A stretch of DNA of 64,000 nucleotides from Spirochaetales bacterium (GTDB taxonomy: Bacteria; Spirochaetota; Spirochaetia; JABEVK01): assembly GCA_947478845.1 (NCBI GenBank), contig CANJXC010000016.1:16348-80347 (forward strand), written 5' to 3'. Position 1 is the first letter of the stretch, and every line of letters begins with the position of its first letter. Positions 16,785-25,268 of the stretch are shown in pieces. The position numbers and the translations under genes were made by a program. The notes under the pieces are model-generated. The model was not told the DNA's origin. It did no database searches and saw nothing but the letters and a program-made list of their open reading frames with translations.

Positions 16785-17437
16785 AAGCCCTCGGTTTTTT
16801 CGGAGACTTTTACCACAAGGAAGAAGCCCAGCAAACCTTTTTCTCGGCTGCGGCTCCTGGGGTAAACTGGCAATCGGTAACGCCACTGGCCTTTGACTGG
16901 GACCAACTTGATCACTATGAGTTGGTGGTAATGGCCGCCGAAAACCGTTTGGATCCCCCTCGATCTGACGCCTCGTGGATGAGCGCTGCGCACGAGAAGC
17001 GGCTTGTCGACTGGGTGGAAAAGGGCGGTAACTTGCTAGCCTTTCACTCTGGGTTGGCTTCGTACCCGGAAGGGGGAGCCTATGCGGCCTTGGCAGGGGG
17101 GTCGTTCCAATTCCACCCCGTGGAGCACCCGCGGTTCCGATTTGTCCCCGAGCAGATACAACACCCGCTTCTGGCTGGAGTGGAAGCGTTCGAGCTGACA
17201 GACGAACAGTATTTTGTCCGCCGACCGGCCTCCGGTTCGCTTCTGCTTGGCAAGCTTGAATCGGCCGACTATGGCACTTCCTCGGCCTTTTGGTGCGCCG
17301 AGCGCGGAAAGGGCCGCATCGTTGGACTCACCCCAGGGCATACGCCCGCGTCGCTCACCAACCCCGGGTTGATCCGGCTGGCCTCCCATAGTATCTCTTG
17401 GCTGAGTGCTAATCCGCAGGCTCATCGTGCCCGCTGA
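16781..17437 (+). CDS. ThuA-like protein
   Basis: A 218-residue protein with the ThuA/class I glutamine-amidotransferase-like fold. Landmarks are the Y-E-L-V-V-M-A-A-E-N strand, L-V-D-W-V-E-K-G-G-N-L-L-A-F-H-S-G (the ThuA counterpart of the amidotransferase elbow), and Q-F-H-P-V-E-H-P. ThuA is linked to trehalose utilisation in rhizobia and ThuA domains are common beside Gfo/Idh/MocA dehydrogenases in 3-keto-sugar pathways, but the reaction is not settled. It starts at TTG, overlapping the VOC stop; its end overlaps the next gene by 32 bp. Confidence 0.8.
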   Translation: MKALGFFGDFYHKEEAQQTFFSAAAPGVNWQSVTPLAFDWDQLDHYELVVMAAENRLDPPRSDASWMSAAHEKRLVDWVEKGGNLLAFHSGLASYPEGGAYAALAGGSFQFHPVEHPRFRFVPEQIQHPLLAGVEAFELTDEQYFVRRPASGSLLLGKLESADYGTSSAFWCAERGKGRIVGLTPGHTPASLTNPGLIRLASHSISWLSANPQAHRAR

Positions 17438-18344
17438 GCTCGGGCTCGGATGCTGGTCTTTTGGTGGCAAGGGGCCGCAGGCTCCCGATGACCAGAACTC
17501 AAGCAGACTCATGGAGCAAGCCTTGAAGGCAGGGGTGACCCACTTCGACACGGCCCAAGACTACGGCCAAGGGCACAGCGAAACGGTGGTAGGGCAATTC
17601 GCCGCTACTTCTTCCGCTAAACCGTTCTTGGCGACCAAGACCGCCACGTGCGAGCCTAGCGAAGTCCTCCAGCGCGTCCGCGAAAGCTTGAGTCGCCTCA
17701 AGCTTTCCACGATAGACCTGTTTTACATCCACTGGCCCAAAACTGGCAAAGACCCCGCCCACATGGTGGAAGCCCTCGAAAACTGCCGCAGCCGGGGTTT
17801 GATCAAAGCCATCGGAGTGAGCAATTTTTCCGTGCCTCAGATGGAGGCCGCAGCCAAGGGTGGACGCATCGACTATCACCAAATGGGCTATAACCTCGCT
17901 TGGCGTTTCCCCGAAGAGGAGGTTTTACCCTTCTGCCGGGAGTACCAAATACAAGTGGTAGCCTACAGCCCCATGGCGCAAGGCCTGCTCACCAACCGCG
18001 GTTCCGATCCCGACAGGTGGGCTCCAGGCGACCCCCGCAGGGCGACCGTGTTCTACCAGCCGGAAGTATGGCCACGGGTGAAAACCTTCTTGGGGTCGCT
18101 TGGGGCTGTTGCTGCGGGAGCCGGGCTTACCCTTGAGGAGTTGGCACTCCGCTGGGTACTCACCCGACCGGGAGTCAGGGTGGCTGTCGCCGGGGCTAGC
18201 AGTTCGCAGCAACTGCAGGCTTTGGTTGAGTTTTCGCGCCGTGCCACGCAGCCGACGCCGGGTTTAGACCAGCTTGAAGAGTATTCGCTGGCTTTGAAGC
18301 ACGACCTGCCTGCGGTGGGTAACATGTTTTTGCATTACCCTTGA
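17406..18344 (+). CDS. Aldo/keto reductase, last gene of the sugar operon
   Basis: 312 residues, NAD(P)H-dependent. The tetrad is present: Asp/Tyr in H-F-D-T-A-Q-D-Y-G-Q-G-H-S-E, Lys in A-T-K-T-A-T, His in Y-I-H-W-P-K. The segment I-G-V-S-N-F-S and the late V-A-G-A-S-S-S-Q-Q-L cofactor loop follow family form. The GTG at 17406 overlaps the ThuA gene by 32 bp; a shorter start is possible because the N-terminal strand is brief. It is distinct from the reductase at 6450. As operon-terminal enzyme it probably reduces or oxidises the sugar-derived carbonyl. Confidence 0.87.
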   Translation: MLIRRLIVPAELGLGCWSFGGKGPQAPDDQNSSRLMEQALKAGVTHFDTAQDYGQGHSETVVGQFAATSSAKPFLATKTATCEPSEVLQRVRESLSRLKLSTIDLFYIHWPKTGKDPAHMVEALENCRSRGLIKAIGVSNFSVPQMEAAAKGGRIDYHQMGYNLAWRFPEEEVLPFCREYQIQVVAYSPMAQGLLTNRGSDPDRWAPGDPRRATVFYQPEVWPRVKTFLGSLGAVAAGAGLTLEELALRWVLTRPGVRVAVAGASSSQQLQALVEFSRRATQPTPGLDQLEEYSLALKHDLPAVGNMFLHYP

Positions 18345-18393
18345 TTTGGCGCCATGGGTTGCATAAACCGCAAAAAACTGCCTTCGGTAGGAA

Positions 18394-19884
18394 CTATTTC
18401 TCGGTGTCTGGCATCACCAGAAGCATCAGGCTCAAAACCATGTCGAGAGCCATCAAGGCTTTATCGAGTTGTGCAAAAACACTGGCCGTCCGCCGATGCA
18501 GAGAGGGGTCGAGAGAAAAGTAGCGGGGAGTCTTGGCGGTCGCATCGGCTTGGTAACCTAAAAGAAGGGTTTGGAGAGCCTTGAGGGAACTCAGTCCGAG
18601 ACTGCAGACCAGTTCTGCCCGGTCGTTGGCGCGGGAAATAGCCAGTTGAGGACTGTCACGATGATGGCCTTCTGTGAACTTTTGCTGCATCAGCTCGTCA
18701 ATCTGGATCAAGGGCGACTGGGAAGAAGAGGCAAAGTCTACGCAGAACTTAGTCAGCATTTCGATCAACTTGAAGTAGGGCACCAAGACCTCGCGAAACT
18801 CCCGTCGGTCTGATTCCTTGATGAAGTCGATTTCCAGTTGAAACCGTTGAAAAACGGGGCGAAACAGTTTCTCGTCGTAGGTTATTCGAAAAGACTCGAG
18901 AATCTGCAACCCTTCGAAAAAGTTGAGTTCCGGGAGGCGTTTGCTCAGGAGGAAGTCGTTGGTGAGCTGGTTGTACATAGGGATCACTGCCAATTCGTGG
19001 CCGGCAAACGCGGCTTCCACCTTTTGGGCATTTCCCTTCCTCTGGTCTTGGCGCTCCTGGAAACGGATCTCGCTCTCGAACTCGCCGAGCAGTTGCCGTA
19101 TTTCGGCCTCGAGGTTTCCTTCATGGTAGGAGGCCTTTCTTAAGGGAAACTCGGCATCGCCAAGGATGCCCCTCACCAGCACAGAGAAACGGTCGCCGTC
19201 GAACAGCTTGGCCAAAGCTTGGCGAAGAGGCTTTAGCTTTTCCAAATCGACCTGCTGGTATGCGGCCTTGAGGACGAGGTCCATCATGGGGCCTAGCTGT
19301 ATTGGCTTGGCAACGTAATACAAGTCAAGGAGCTGGTCTGCCATGAAAAGGCCTTTCGGTGGTGAGGTGGAGGTCGGATACAGCTCGTGAAGTTCATCCC
19401 AAGGATGACAGCACAGGTGCAGTAAAGCCACCAAATCGGTGTAGGCTAAGTCCCAGTCGTGGGCACTGGAGTGGGGAAGGCTCGCCACTCTGGCCACCAA
19501 GGTGGCACGCGCCGCAGCGTCGAGGGGAGCGGTAAGTTTGAGTTGCTCTGGCGTGAGCTGATGACGAGCTAGCAAATCCTCAATCAGGTGCTGCCTCACC
19601 ACAGGCAAGTAACCCGAGGGAATGCTCACTTTGCTTTTAAGGTGAACCTCGGCCGCGACTTTCTCGCAAGCATCTCTCAACTCGGCTATCGAGGCTCGAA
19701 ACTCAGGGGTAAAAACATCGAGGACAGGCCGATACCACGGGGGCTGAGTCTTGTAGAGCGAGCTCCACATTTTGGCGAGTAACCTGTCGTGGCTGTCGGC
19801 ATTCACCAAGCCGGGAAAGTGAAGGATCAACCACCTGCGGAAGGGGTGAAACTCACTGGTTTTGGGCAAGGTTTCCGCCGCCAT
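18394..19884 (-). CDS. Large helical protein of unknown function (possibly DUF5312-like)
   Basis: A 496-residue protein, mainly alpha-helical by composition, without signal peptide or clear membrane spans except a hydrophobic C-terminal stretch (M-A-L-D-M-V-L-S-L-M-L-L-V-M-P). Length and patterns such as F-R-R-W-L-I-L-H-F-P-G and F-L-L-S-K-R-L-P-E-L-N-F-F-E-G recall a spirochaete-restricted family I remember as DUF5312; I cannot verify this. It lies 8 bp downstream of the Lys/Ala/Pro-rich gene and is surely in the same transcript. It is convergent with the sugar operon, 49 bp away. No function can be given. Confidence 0.7.
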   Translation of the reverse strand: MAAETLPKTSEFHPFRRWLILHFPGLVNADSHDRLLAKMWSSLYKTQPPWYRPVLDVFTPEFRASIAELRDACEKVAAEVHLKSKVSIPSGYLPVVRQHLIEDLLARHQLTPEQLKLTAPLDAAARATLVARVASLPHSSAHDWDLAYTDLVALLHLCCHPWDELHELYPTSTSPPKGLFMADQLLDLYYVAKPIQLGPMMDLVLKAAYQQVDLEKLKPLRQALAKLFDGDRFSVLVRGILGDAEFPLRKASYHEGNLEAEIRQLLGEFESEIRFQERQDQRKGNAQKVEAAFAGHELAVIPMYNQLTNDFLLSKRLPELNFFEGLQILESFRITYDEKLFRPVFQRFQLEIDFIKESDRREFREVLVPYFKLIEMLTKFCVDFASSSQSPLIQIDELMQQKFTEGHHRDSPQLAISRANDRAELVCSLGLSSLKALQTLLLGYQADATAKTPRYFSLDPSLHRRTASVFAQLDKALMALDMVLSLMLLVMPDTEK

Positions 19885-19892
19885 TCTGTAAC

Positions 19893-20297
19893 TTAGGTTT
19901 TGGGGGGATTCTTTTTGGCTGGTGGCTTAGTGGCGCTCGCCTTGGGCGCAACTTTGGGTGCCACGGCTTGAGGAGTTGACAGTTTTGGTGCAGCTTTAGG
20001 GGCCACGGCTTTAGGTGCTGATACTTTTGGCGCAGTTTTCGTTACGGTTTTCTTGGCCTGCTGGGCTCCTTCAAGTTCGGCCTCCAAACCCTTAAGTTCG
20101 GCTCTCAAGGCTTTCCAAACTACCTTGGCATCGTCGGAGTTTTCCACGAGCTTCGACTCCAGCCCGTCGCGGTCCTTTTGGAGTTGATCGAGGCGCTGAA
20201 TCACCTTGGCTATCGCAGTGATGGAAACGCCGGCTGCGGCAGCCTTGTCGATGACTTTTCGGCTGGCCTTCAGAACATCTTTTTTGTTTTTTGCCAT
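19893..20297 (-). CDS. Histone H1-like Lys/Ala/Pro-rich small protein
   Basis: 134 residues. The first 80 form a helical, probably coiled-coil region (V-I-Q-R-L-D-Q-L-Q-K-D-R-D-G-L-E then A-L-R-A-E-L-K-G-L-E-A-E-L). The last 50 are a basic low-complexity tail of A-P-K, T-P-Q-A-V-A-P-K and K-K-N-P-P-K repeats. Such tails resemble eukaryotic H1-like bacterial proteins that bind DNA or RNA nonspecifically. GGAGG upstream of ATG 20297 fixes the start. It heads a two-gene operon with the large helical protein. Confidence 0.72.
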   Translation of the reverse strand: MAKNKKDVLKASRKVIDKAAAAGVSITAIAKVIQRLDQLQKDRDGLESKLVENSDDAKVVWKALRAELKGLEAELEGAQQAKKTVTKTAPKVSAPKAVAPKAAPKLSTPQAVAPKVAPKASATKPPAKKNPPKT

Positions 20298-20480
20298 GAC
20301 CTGTCCTCCCTAATCTAACACCTGCCCTTAATGCTAGTTCACAATAGGTCGGTTTTCAAGCAAAAGATTGACCACTGCGACGGGTTGATCACCAACGAAA
20401 CCGAAAGGGCCGTGGCTTACCGCAAGAGCCACTAGCCTTTGGTCGCGGGAAGGGTTACTTTTTGTAACCTGGAGGGAAAC
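20298..20480. promoter_or_regulatory. Divergent intergenic region
   Basis: 183 bp between the H1-like gene (minus) and the dioxygenase gene (plus). It must contain promoters for both. I could not pick a convincing -35/-10 pair or dyad; nothing else is seen in it. Confidence 0.4.
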
Positions 20481-21293
20481 ATGTCCCGTTTGCCCACTCT
20501 TTCGCTTCCGCACGGCGGTGGACCTTGGAATGTCATGAAAAACGCCTTTGGTGATCCGGCCCCTTTTGAAGAACTAGCCGCGTGGCTGGTCGCAGTGGGT
20601 AAGCGTTACCGGGGCCGTGCCAAGGCCCTCTTGGTGATTTCTGCCCATTGGGAGGAACGCCAGCCCACCGTGCATTTTGGCAAGGCGCCAGGGATGCTCT
20701 ACGACTACGGCGGTTTTCCCGATTTTACCTACCAGCTGAAATGGCCCGCTCCTGGGGCTCCCGAAGTGGCTGCCCGCGTGGAGGAACTTTTGAAGGGTGC
20801 CGGTTTTACTCCTGGCCGAGAGGAAGATCGGGGCTACGACCACGGGACTTTTGTGCCCTTGATGGTGGCGTATCCGGAGGCCGACCTCCCGGTTGCTCAA
20901 CTTTCCTTGGTGAGCTCACTCGACCCGGCGACCCATGTGGCTTTGGGAAAGGCCTTGACGCCCCTGCGCGACGAAGGAGTTCTTATTCTTGCCAGCGGAA
21001 TGAGTTATCATAATATGAACGGCTTTATGACCGGCGACCCCCAAGTGGCCAAAACCGCCCGGGGTTTCGATGCCTGGCTCAATCAAACGATTGCACTTTC
21101 CGACTCCGAGGAGCGCAATCGGCGGTTAATAGCCTGGGAATTGGCCCCCGGAGCCCGGGAATGCCACCCGCGCAGCGAACACCTGATTCCGCTCTTTGTG
21201 GCAGCGGGGGCGGCCGGAGCCGACCTAGGTCGAACCGATCACTCACAAGACCTGATGGGCGTGCCGATTTCTGGGCACATTTTTGGAGAATAA
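20481..21293 (+). CDS. ygiD: Extradiol dioxygenase of the LigB/YgiD (4,5-DOPA dioxygenase) family
   Basis: 270 residues. YgiD-type enzymes are class III extradiol dioxygenases that bind Zn or Fe and can open the DOPA ring; their physiological substrate in bacteria is unclear. Metal-binding histidines are visible in S-L-P-H-G-G-G-P, I-S-A-H-W-E-E, G-Y-D-H-G-T-F-V-P-L and S-G-M-S-Y-H-N-M. The ATG at 20481 is used because GGAGGG lies five bases before it; the longer frame has no signal. The SDR gene begins 6 bp downstream, so the two form an operon. Confidence 0.88.
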   Translation: MSRLPTLSLPHGGGPWNVMKNAFGDPAPFEELAAWLVAVGKRYRGRAKALLVISAHWEERQPTVHFGKAPGMLYDYGGFPDFTYQLKWPAPGAPEVAARVEELLKGAGFTPGREEDRGYDHGTFVPLMVAYPEADLPVAQLSLVSSLDPATHVALGKALTPLRDEGVLILASGMSYHNMNGFMTGDPQVAKTARGFDAWLNQTIALSDSEERNRRLIAWELAPGARECHPRSEHLIPLFVAAGAAGADLGRTDHSQDLMGVPISGHIFGE

Positions 21294-21299
21294 ACCCCT

Positions 21300-22157
21300 A
21301 TGATGCAATCTGTTGTGATTACCGGCGTATCCACCGGCATCGGACGCTCGGCCGCCGAACACCTGCTGAAACTCGGTTACCGGGTATTCGGCTCGGTAAG
21401 GCAGGAATCTACCGCTGTTGAGATGAAGGCTCACTTGGGTGAATCGTTTATCCCGCTGGTATTTGATGTGACCGATGAGCCGGCAGTGGCGAAGGCAAAG
21501 GCTCTGGTAGAAGCGGCTCTAGCCGGACAAACTCTGTCGGCTCTGGTCAACAACGCCGGCATAGCAGTCGCGGGTCCGCTAGAAACCATAAACACAGCCG
21601 ACCTCCGGCGCCAATTGGAAACCAATTTGATGGGTCCGCACATTGTCACCCGTGCTTTTTTGCCCCTTTTGGGAGCGGTTAAAGGCTTTTCAGGCCTTCC
21701 TGGGCGTATCGTCAACGTCTCATCCATCGCCGGCCGGATTTCGTTTCCCCTTATGGGGCCGTACGCGGTGAGCAAACATGGCCTTGAGGCCTACAGCGAT
21801 TCGCTGCGTCGCGAGTTGCAGGTTTGGGGCATCGATGTCATTGTTTTGGGGCCCGGAGCCGTGAAGACTCCCATTTGGGACAAGGCCGAGCAGAACGACA
21901 TGTCGTCGCTGGCTGGCGGACCCTACGAAGTGGCCGCCAAAGGCATGATGGGCTACGCGGCTTCCTCGGCCATCAACGGACTCGAAGCCTTGGTGATTGC
22001 AAAAGCCGTGGAAAAGGCCATCACCGCAAAACGACCGAAGGCTCGTTACGTTCTGGTGAAAAACTTCCTGATCGACTGGTGGGTTCCCGCACATTTGCCT
22101 AAGCGACTGTTTGATGCTGCTCTGGCCAAGGGGTTGGGGCTTCACCGGCAAAAATGA
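21300..22157 (+). CDS. Short-chain dehydrogenase/reductase
   Basis: 285 residues with a complete SDR core. The NAD(P) site is T-G-V-S-T-G-I-G near residue 9-16, followed by L-V-N-N-A-G-I-A, the catalytic Ser in V-N-V-S-S-I-A-G and Y-A-V-S-K as the catalytic Tyr/Lys pair. The sequence then continues L-G-P-G-A-V-K-T-P-I. It belongs to the classical type but is long at the C-terminus, like SDRs acting on lipids or sterol-like alcohols; the substrate cannot be told. It follows the YgiD-type gene by 6 bp and precedes the MFS-HEAT gene by 22 bp. Confidence 0.88.
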   Translation: MMQSVVITGVSTGIGRSAAEHLLKLGYRVFGSVRQESTAVEMKAHLGESFIPLVFDVTDEPAVAKAKALVEAALAGQTLSALVNNAGIAVAGPLETINTADLRRQLETNLMGPHIVTRAFLPLLGAVKGFSGLPGRIVNVSSIAGRISFPLMGPYAVSKHGLEAYSDSLRRELQVWGIDVIVLGPGAVKTPIWDKAEQNDMSSLAGGPYEVAAKGMMGYAASSAINGLEALVIAKAVEKAITAKRPKARYVLVKNFLIDWWVPAHLPKRLFDAALAKGLGLHRQK

Positions 22158-22179
22158 CCTGCTCCCTCTCCTTCTGCGT

Positions 22180-24432
22180 ATGGACGACCAAGCCCCGATA
22201 AAGCTATCCTCAGGGCACATGGACTCGGTTACCGAAAAACAAAAACTGGCCTCGGGACGCTCCACCTCGGTCGTTGAAGGATTCATCCAGACCATTGGCA
22301 TCAACATGGGAGGGATCTACCTTCCCAACTTCATTTTGACCGCCTTCCTTCTCGAAGTGATGCACGCTTCCCATGCGCTCATCGGACTGGCCACTTCGGT
22401 GCAGTTTTTTGTCGGTCTTCTCCAGCCGCTGGCGAACATTTTCGTGCACAAAGTTGCCTCCCGCAGGGTCGTGGCGGCCATTTCGGGCCTGTTGAGCCGC
22501 CTGCTGTTTGTGGGTGCCATTTTTTACGGTATGGCCAACTCAGGGCCCGGGGCAGAGGTCGTTTTCATGGTGATCCTCGTTGTCGGCGCCTTTCTGATGG
22601 CCGCAGCGAGCTCGGTATGGAGCACCTGGATTGCCGACCTCGTGCCCGAGGCAATCCGAGGCCGCTACTTTGCCTTGCGCAACTCGATTTCTTCCGTTGC
22701 CGGGATTTTCGCGGTGCTCATCGGTGGCTGGTTGCTCAAGGTTCTTCCCGGCGAGACGGGATATACGGTGGTGTACGTGATCGCGGTTATTACCGCCATT
22801 ATCGGATCCGTTCTGGTGCTCATGCAGTACGAGCCAGCCCAAGCCGAACAGCCCAAGGGATCGATGTGGTCGAGCTACCAGGAGATTCTCAAAGACCGCA
22901 ACTTCATGGCTTTCGTGCGGATGGTGCTGTTTTTCAATTTGGCTCTGGTGATTGCAGGGCCGTTCTTCACCGTGCATTTTCTGGAAATTCTGCGTATTCC
23001 CATCGACCAGCTGGCCTATCTCACGGCGGGTGCTGCTGTGGCGGGAATTTTAGGCAATTTCTTCTTCGGGAAGATGAGCGACATTCTCGGCAACCGGTTT
23101 ATCATCCGTTTCAGCCTCCTCATGCTCATGATTCCTACTGGGCTCATGTTGTTTTTGCCGGCCCGAAACCCTCTTCCTTTAGTAGCTGCCGTCATTTTGT
23201 TGCAGGCCTTTTTCGGCTCGGGTTGGGGGCTGGCAACCTTCAACACCTCGCTGTCGATTTCGCCGCGGGGAAAGCGAGCCCTCTACATTGGAGTCTACAA
23301 CTCGCTCAACTCGCTCTCGGCGGTAGCCGCTCCCATTTTGGGCGGTTTTTTGATCGACCTTTATAAGAACAACCACCTCCCCGTGCTCGGCTTTGTGTTT
23401 CCACCCACCTACGTTGTCTTCGCCCTGAGCCTCATCCTTCTGCTCATCGGCCTGTTGGCCTTCCCTTTCTACTCCGAGGGAAGTCGCCACGAGGACTACA
23501 GCCTCCGAGACGTGGTATTCCGCATGAACTTTCCTGAAATCCTCTACAAGCTTTTTGTGAGCACCTTTATACCACGCATCTCGAGCCGCCATAAGCTTAC
23601 AGAGGACATCGCCGACCTCCGTTCTCCGGCTGCTGTGAGGCCGCTTGAGCGCCTGCTCGACGACATGGACCCCGAGGTCCGCATGAGCGCCTTGGAGGGC
23701 CTGGGCAAAACCGAGTCGCTCGGTGCTCTCGAGGCCCTGCTCGAGTTTCATCCCCGAGCCGGGGTGTTGGAAAAGGTGGAGCTCTTAAGGGCCTACAAGC
23801 CGTTTGCTACCGACCCGCGGGTAAGAGCCCTCTTGCTAGCGGAAACCCGCTCAGAGTTGCTCACCCGGCGCCTGCGGGCCCTGAGGTCGCTCGGTCCGGC
23901 GGCGTCCGACCCGGAGGTAGCCTCCCTAGCTCTCGAACAGACCAAGCTGACGAGCCTCGATGAAGAGGAGTATCTGGCGTGGGTAGAACTCTGTGTTCAG
24001 GCCAAGGAGTGGGACGTGATAGAGCACACGTTACCCCGCTACAGTACCCTCTCGTTTCCCGCTGGCCGCCGGGGACTCCTTTTCCACTGGAGCCAACTGT
24101 TCGATTTCCGGGACAAGTTTTATCGCTACCTGAGCTACGAAAATGCCGATGAGCGGGAATCTGTGCTCGATGAGCAGCGCGCGGCGTCGATTGAAGCCCT
24201 CAGCCGGAGTCGGTTGGTGAGCGAAATCAAGTACAGCCTACGCACCGAGGCCCGCGCCAACGGCAACCATGCCCTCGAGTTCTTCCGTTCCATGGACAAA
24301 GCACTTTTCCATGCCCTCAAGCCCTGGAATGCGCATGTGCAGGCCTTGGTGAAAGCCTTCCTGTACCAGAACACCCTCAGCGAGGAAGAGGAAGTTTTCC
24401 TCCTGATGACCGTGAGAAAACTGCTCGAGTAG
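22180..24432 (+). CDS. MFS transporter fused to a C-terminal HEAT-like domain
   Basis: 750 residues. Residues 20-425 form a 12-span major facilitator unit, with family-like loop motifs such as V-P-E-A-I-R-G-R-Y-F-A-L-R-N between spans 4 and 5. After the membrane part, residues 440-740 are cytoplasmic and contain HEAT/PBS-like helices: A-A-V-R-P-L-E-R-L-L-D-D-M-D-P-E-V-R, S-A-L-E-G-L-G, L-E-A-L-L-E-F. A start at 22180 is chosen; Met at 22219 is an alternative. Typical MFS proteins have about 400 residues, so the 300-residue tail is an unusual addition that could bind a partner or sense substrate flux. Confidence 0.85.
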   Translation: MDDQAPIKLSSGHMDSVTEKQKLASGRSTSVVEGFIQTIGINMGGIYLPNFILTAFLLEVMHASHALIGLATSVQFFVGLLQPLANIFVHKVASRRVVAAISGLLSRLLFVGAIFYGMANSGPGAEVVFMVILVVGAFLMAAASSVWSTWIADLVPEAIRGRYFALRNSISSVAGIFAVLIGGWLLKVLPGETGYTVVYVIAVITAIIGSVLVLMQYEPAQAEQPKGSMWSSYQEILKDRNFMAFVRMVLFFNLALVIAGPFFTVHFLEILRIPIDQLAYLTAGAAVAGILGNFFFGKMSDILGNRFIIRFSLLMLMIPTGLMLFLPARNPLPLVAAVILLQAFFGSGWGLATFNTSLSISPRGKRALYIGVYNSLNSLSAVAAPILGGFLIDLYKNNHLPVLGFVFPPTYVVFALSLILLLIGLLAFPFYSEGSRHEDYSLRDVVFRMNFPEILYKLFVSTFIPRISSRHKLTEDIADLRSPAAVRPLERLLDDMDPEVRMSALEGLGKTESLGALEALLEFHPRAGVLEKVELLRAYKPFATDPRVRALLLAETRSELLTRRLRALRSLGPAASDPEVASLALEQTKLTSLDEEEYLAWVELCVQAKEWDVIEHTLPRYSTLSFPAGRRGLLFHWSQLFDFRDKFYRYLSYENADERESVLDEQRAASIEALSRSRLVSEIKYSLRTEARANGNHALEFFRSMDKALFHALKPWNAHVQALVKAFLYQNTLSEEEEVFLLMTVRKLLE

Positions 24433-24449
24433 CTGGTCAAAAGAGCTTT

Positions 24450-25268
24450 CTATTTCTTCTTGGCCGCCACAATGGTCGCGGCCCGGAGAGCCTCACCCGA
24501 GCGAGCATGAAACTCAAGCAGCAGTTGCTGCAAGTCGCCAAACCACTTCTTCTGTACGGCGCAGGCCGCTACGCCGAGATAGCGAAAATGCCAGGGTTCA
24601 AATTGATAGCCGGTAAGGGCTTCTTGGGCCTCAGGGTAACTCATCGACAGCCCAAACTCACCGGCGTGCTCGGCCAGCCATTGACCCTCGGCAGTATCGG
24701 CAAACTCTGGGGTAATGCTTCCAAAGTCGATCACTGTGCCCAATTGGTGCTGGCTGTGGCCGGCCCGGGCTGAATACCGGTCGGCGGTAGCCACCCCGTC
24801 TTTATTCACATAGCTCTGAAACAAGTCGCGTTGGTAGATCCAGCTCCGATAAGCCGACGAGAACACGAGGTTGAGACCAGCCTTTTTGGCGGCTTTGCTC
24901 AGGGCCTGCAAGGCGGGTACGTAGGCCTTGCGGAACTTAAGGTCGTTTCGGTTCAGGGGAAGGCTGTAATTGCGCAGAAGCACCAGATCTTTGGGTTCGT
25001 AGTCGTTGGGAAGGGCGACTTTCTTGTCGACAAGCACAAGTTGGTCTGCTGGCGCGCCGAGGAGCACTTGGTACTCTTTCAGAAAATCTGCGGGACTGGC
25101 CAGTATGGCGGCTCGATAGGGCTCAGGCACCGCTTCGATTAGCGGCGCAAACGTTGAGGCTGTGAAGGTAAAGCCCTGGGCCAGAACCGGTTGGGCTTCA
25201 ACTGGTGACCACAGGCCCGCTGCGAGGAACAACGCCAGCAGTCGGAGCGCAGGAGCCTTCACTCCCAC
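24450..25268 (-). CDS. D-Ala-D-Ala carboxypeptidase of the VanY/M15B family
   Basis: A 272-residue exported zinc peptidase that should trim peptidoglycan stem peptides. A signal peptide (residues 1-25, ending V-E-A-Q) is followed by the M15 motifs S-S-A-Y-R-S-W-I-Y-Q, S-Q-H-Q-L-G-T-V-I-D-F (zinc His and Asp) and E-P-W-H-F-R-Y (catalytic Glu, zinc His). All key residues are present. The start overlaps the end of lon by 10 bp on the same strand, so it is likely translated from the lon transcript. It is convergent with the MFS-HEAT gene, 17 bp away. Confidence 0.9.
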   Translation of the reverse strand: MGVKAPALRLLALFLAAGLWSPVEAQPVLAQGFTFTASTFAPLIEAVPEPYRAAILASPADFLKEYQVLLGAPADQLVLVDKKVALPNDYEPKDLVLLRNYSLPLNRNDLKFRKAYVPALQALSKAAKKAGLNLVFSSAYRSWIYQRDLFQSYVNKDGVATADRYSARAGHSQHQLGTVIDFGSITPEFADTAEGQWLAEHAGEFGLSMSYPEAQEALTGYQFEPWHFRYLGVAACAVQKKWFGDLQQLLLEFHARSGEALRAATIVAAKKK

